64,000 bases of DNA from Sequoia sempervirens (taxonomy: Eukaryota > Streptophyta > Pinopsida > Cupressales > Cupressaceae): the NCBI GenBank assembly GCA_007258455.2, contig VDFB02270651.1, forward strand, positions 703,291,360 to 703,355,359. Reading direction: 5' to 3'. The translations under genes were made by a program, and so were the position numbers. Position 1 is the stretch's first letter. The number at the start of each line of letters is the position of its first letter. Below are positions 60,746 to 64,000 of this stretch, in pieces. Below the pieces are notes generated by a model. It was given only the letters and a program-made list of their open reading frames with translations, ran no database searches and was not told the DNA's origin.

Positions 60746-62813
60746 GCATTATGGCTATTGAGAATGAGAATGCACAAATTCCACCATTTGAGAATGAAAA
60801 TCCACCAGCTATGAATCAAAATGCAGAAATGCCAAATGCTCCACCACGTCCACAACCATCAATTGAAGACTTAATTCATGAAAAAATGGAGCAATTGAGG
60901 GGCATTTGTGATGTTTATAAGAAAATCCCTCGATTATCCCGTATGTCAACCACATTGACAGGAATAATTACAAATGTAGAAACCCTCTCCACCCAACATA
61001 ATGCCTTTCATTCATGGCGAGAAACCATGAGGGAATATTATGCATGTGGATTGTCTTATGATGATGTGAAAAATCTCCAAATAACAAAAGCCCAAATAGC
61101 CTCTTTATTTATTAGCCCCAACACTAGTTTTCCAGTTAATGTTAACAAACCAAAACTTTCTATAAGATGGTGCATGCATAGGGGCATAGTAGATAACTTT
61201 TGGGATCGTTGGTGTATGGTTTTTGATAAACCACCCAACAATAATCTTGATGTACCTTTTTACTTTATTAAAAAATTATACACTGAGTTTTTGTTAGGGC
61301 ATCATGTCAATTACTTTGACATTAAACCCTTCCAGGGCGTTGGTGGAGGTATGCCGCAAGATAGGCTAGGGGCAGTTATAGTAGTCAGGTGCCTATATGT
61401 TCCCCTTCCTCCCCATCCTCCGCCACCTCCAGTACAACATCTAGATATTACGAAGGATGCAGCCACACAAACTATCTAGGCCATTCACTCTTTTAGTGGT
61501 ATTTTGGTTTCCCATGCTTCTTTAGTAGCTCAGCCACATTTTGGTGATGTTGGAGATAGATCCAGTGCTATTGCATCATCCTCCTTGGGTCCACATATTT
61601 GCAATACATTCCAGCAGATATGCTTGGGTCCTATTGTATAGCCCGCTAAGCATCCCTTAGACACTTATGATTATGACATCTAGGATGTGGAGATTATAGC
61701 AGATCACACACAGGGGAGTGGAGCACACCCTACTGAGTCCTCTCTTGTTAGAGAGGTGGACATTGGAATAGTTACACAGGTAACATTTAAGGTGTAAATT
61801 CATAAATTGCATTTTTTTTAAATGAATATTAATAAGAGATAGTATCAAGTACTAATATTATTTACATGGTCTATTTAATAGTTAGTGTCTGAGGAGGAGC
61901 TCACACGGGTGACTGATAGCACCCTTAGGGCCATTTCATTTGGCCTCGACACGAACATAGTATATATTTTTTCACTCACTCATTTACATTTTTTTATTGT
62001 ATACTTGCTTCTCATTTGAATTGTCATTAATGAAATTATATATTGACTTCTATGTTTATCTTATTCTCTTTTTGTAGGAAACACCTAGTGCGAGTGAGGT
62101 ACAATGCTCTCCAGACTATGGAGGAACAATGTTAGATAAAGGAAAGGTAATTGAACTCAAATTTGATTGAATTAAGATTTATAAGATCTTTTATTGATTA
62201 TGCATACATTGACATAGATTCGTAGTTTCATATGTACTTGTCATTTTTATGTACAGGCAGTTGTGAGCTATACATCAATTTTGACAAGTGTCACAACACC
62301 TGAAGGAGTAGGTATTTGAACACCTGAAGGAGGAGGTGTTGAAACACCTCAAGGAGGAGGTTTCAAAACACCTAAAGGAGATAAAGAAAAAGATCAGCCT
62401 AAAGAGGTATGTGTTTATTTTATTTTGTGCTTGGTAAATATGTTCTTATTACCAACAATTATATGCTAACTTGGATCAATTTTATGTTTTTGTTCACATA
62501 TATAGATTGACGTTACAAAATTTGGTTTGGTTGGTTCTTTGAGATGGGTATATTCTAGGACTCCTGACCCTTCGAAGAGACGTATATTTTAGGTAATCAA
62601 GATTTCAATTTTAGAGTTCAATTATAATTCAATGTATATTATTTTTATGTTAATTATCCGATTTTAAATTATATAGTATAACTAATCTCAATTGTGGTTT
62701 GACTTTTTTTTGTGCAGCTACCTTTAGAGCCAACGAGTGCTTCAAAAAGACTCCATTTTGATGATCCACCAGTAGTTTAGGATGAGATAGATATTTTGGC
62801 ATGTAAATTTTGA
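60746..62813 (+). pseudogene. Seven-exon gene in transposon, broken by six stops
   Basis: Exon 2 (60746-61779) starts with ATG at 60751; further exons are 61882-61959, 62078-62146, 62257-62406, 62506-62592 and 62718-62813 (stop TGA at 62811). All splice sites are GT-AG, and every intron between coding exons is phase 0. About 500 codons in total, with no frameshift. The N-terminus is Pro/Asn/Glu-rich (PPFENENPP, NAPPRPQPS), then a globular part with LSIRWCMHRGIVDNFWDRWC, then Pro-rich PPHPPPPP. Exon 5 encodes an octapeptide repeat (TPEGGGVE). In-frame stops: 61477 TAG, 61639 TAG, 61681 TAG, 62317 TGA, 62590 TAG, 62778 TAG. The first 242 codons are open. Family not recognised; no transposase motif seen. 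It could encode an accessory DNA-binding protein of the transposon. Confidence 0.6.
62269..62392 (+). repeat. 24-bp coding repeat (octapeptide) in exon 5
   Basis: Units begin ACACCTGAAGGAG or close variants at 62296, 62320, 62344 and 62368, exactly 24 bp apart, encoding TPEGVGI-stop, TPEGGGVE, TPQGGGFK and TPKGDKE. It is a low-complexity linker typical of variable regions. Confidence 0.85.
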
Positions 62814-64000
62814 ATAGATACCGAGATGACATATGCCACATATTGTAAAAATTTGTTTGAGTTAGCATTGATGCCATTTTTGTATATGGACATACACTTG
62901 ATTATTGGATAATTTGATATATAAAAGTTGACAATCGAAATTTAATTTCCTCCTCATGTGCATGATTAAACTCTTTGAAAATTTAATCAAGTGAGCAATG
63001 GTTAAATATCAATGTACAATAGCATAAAAAGAATGGTTAAATATTATGTAGTTTATATTCATATTGCTGATTACATTGCATTGCACATCTTTAAAACTCA
63101 AAGCATTACTTCACATTACATAAGTAACAACTAGATGCTGATAGATTAAAAAAATTCAATAACAATATAGTTTTTACAAAGTCAACCTAAGCAGTTATGC
63201 AATTTACTTCACATTACATAACTAATAACTAGGAGTAGCTATCAATTGCATTAGCTTGTCATGGAATTCTATGAGACCACATTTCTTTGAGGAAACTTGG
63301 CACAAAACTCACAAAAAATGAACAGAAAGCACTCAAACAAACTTTAAAGGGGTCTCAGGCCCATTGCCCTCTCATTCCACATGCTATGCAACCATTTACT
63401 TGCATTGTAGGGGCTGAACAATGGAGAAAACATGTAAAAATAATATATATATAGCCTAGAAGCATGAATTACGATTAGAATATCACATAACATCATATAA
63501 ACAAAAAAACCACTATAAACTTCAATGTCATTTAAAACATGCATGATAAATATTCATCGTTGAAACTTGAATTGTGGTAGCTTGATATACAGAGTCGATT
63601 GATGCCAGGGTTCAATTTGTATGATATTGAAAAAAGAAGCCAACTGAGTAGAGTTATCAGCATTCTTCAAAAATCATAAGAATTCTTTTAGTACACTAGC
63701 CATTTTGACCTCTTCTTGCAGTCTCAAATGTTATTTTGTATCATTGTTACATTGGTCTTGAGAGTGATTGCATGTTTGAACTGTATAAACACATACCTTT
63801 TTGTAATATCAAAGATACTTTTTGAATCTTCCATGCATTGATAATCTAAAAGCAAAGGTCTTTTTCCTAATCTGTATGCAGCCATGCTTTTGACATTGTC
63901 AAAAAGAGAAAAACTTCCCTAATGATGCAAAGGCATGGCCAAGCAGTTCTAACTCTCCACATGAGAGAAGAGAGATGTTGGAGAGTACATCAAGTCAGTG
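62814..64000. other. Downstream part of the putative transposon, no gene recognised
   Basis: AT-rich. ACTTCACATTACATAA is repeated near 63109 and 63208 followed by TAACTAG-like words. A minus-strand ORF at 63344-63544 (66 codons) has no recognised motif, although its N-terminal hydrophobic composition and Trp content are unusual. The right transposon end is not in the window. Confidence 0.4.

Larger units (their letters stand above)
59010..64000 (+). mobile_element. Putative DNA transposon carrying a multi-exon gene (right end not seen)
   Basis: Starts GGGTATGTGCAGGATCAT then GGTGGGCCAAAAATTGGC. This is the same terminus as the right end (inverted) of the 791-bp TIR element at 59930-60720, with homology over about 38 bp. 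The sister copy has the empty site at 45893/45894, showing that this sequence is an insertion. Homology to the empty site does not resume before 64000. Inside are a duplicated promoter-like unit, a seven-exon gene and 1.2 kb of downstream sequence. The transposase class is not identified. Confidence 0.5.

Noticed and set aside
1..64000. tRNA genes and CRISPR arrays
   Set aside because: No cloverleaf with a T-loop GGTTCGAATCC-type motif was seen apart from retrotransposon primer sites, and the sequence is eukaryotic with no spacer-repeat array.

Overview
This is plant nuclear DNA, most likely from a seed plant with a very large, repeat-packed genome. A gymnosperm is my best guess, by inference and not proven. 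The evidence is wall-to-wall nested LTR retrotransposons, AT-rich sequence, GT-AG introns, an L1-type LINE remnant and TIR transposons. I find no clearly intact host gene, no tRNA or rRNA gene and no CRISPR array. One 100-N assembly gap lies at 55460-55559.

Layout. 1-14078: minus-strand Ty3/gypsy element of the Tat lineage (element A). It carries gag, protease, RT, RNase H, a second archaeal-type RNase H and integrase, all broken by stops. A 704-bp Cassandra-like TRIM with two 5S-rRNA-derived units sits inside its gag, flanked by a 6-bp target-site duplication. A 15-bp palindromic repeat array inside a possible TIR element lies 3' of pol. Element A is itself inserted in one LTR of element B (14079-25597), a non-coding minus-strand element with very long LTRs and an initiator-Met primer site. 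25598-28274: a copia-type LTR remnant and a 5'-truncated LINE. 28275-32877: degenerate repeats, including one unrecognised protein-coding remnant. 32883-40696: non-coding, copia-type (LARD-like) element D with both LTRs, PBS, PPT and a GTTAT target-site duplication. Its 5' LTR is split by a 2.65-kb solo LTR. 40702-46739: old repeats, a decayed TIR element and the first copy of a 3.2-kb near-identical duplication. 46740-55459: 5' LTR (4.8 kb), PBS and start of plus-strand element C, several tandem repeats and an unrecognised 143-codon ORF. 55560-58747: second copy of the 3.2-kb duplication, beginning exactly at the gap edge.

58748-64000 is the most novel part. A GGGTATGTGCAGGATCAT terminus at 59010 begins a sequence absent from the sister copy. 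It is followed by a duplicated 120-bp TATA-containing unit, an intron with a 91-bp tandem array and a seven-exon gene. All introns between coding exons are phase 0, and the gene carries an octapeptide repeat. A 791-bp TIR element with the same terminus and TTAA flanks sits in the first intron. I infer a DNA transposon with its own gene, invaded by a non-autonomous relative. All six premature stops are TAG or TGA with no frameshift, as expected from C-to-T decay of a methylated element.

Most of the window therefore works as layered transposon insertions whose order can be read from nesting: B, then A, then the TRIM; and D, then the solo LTR.
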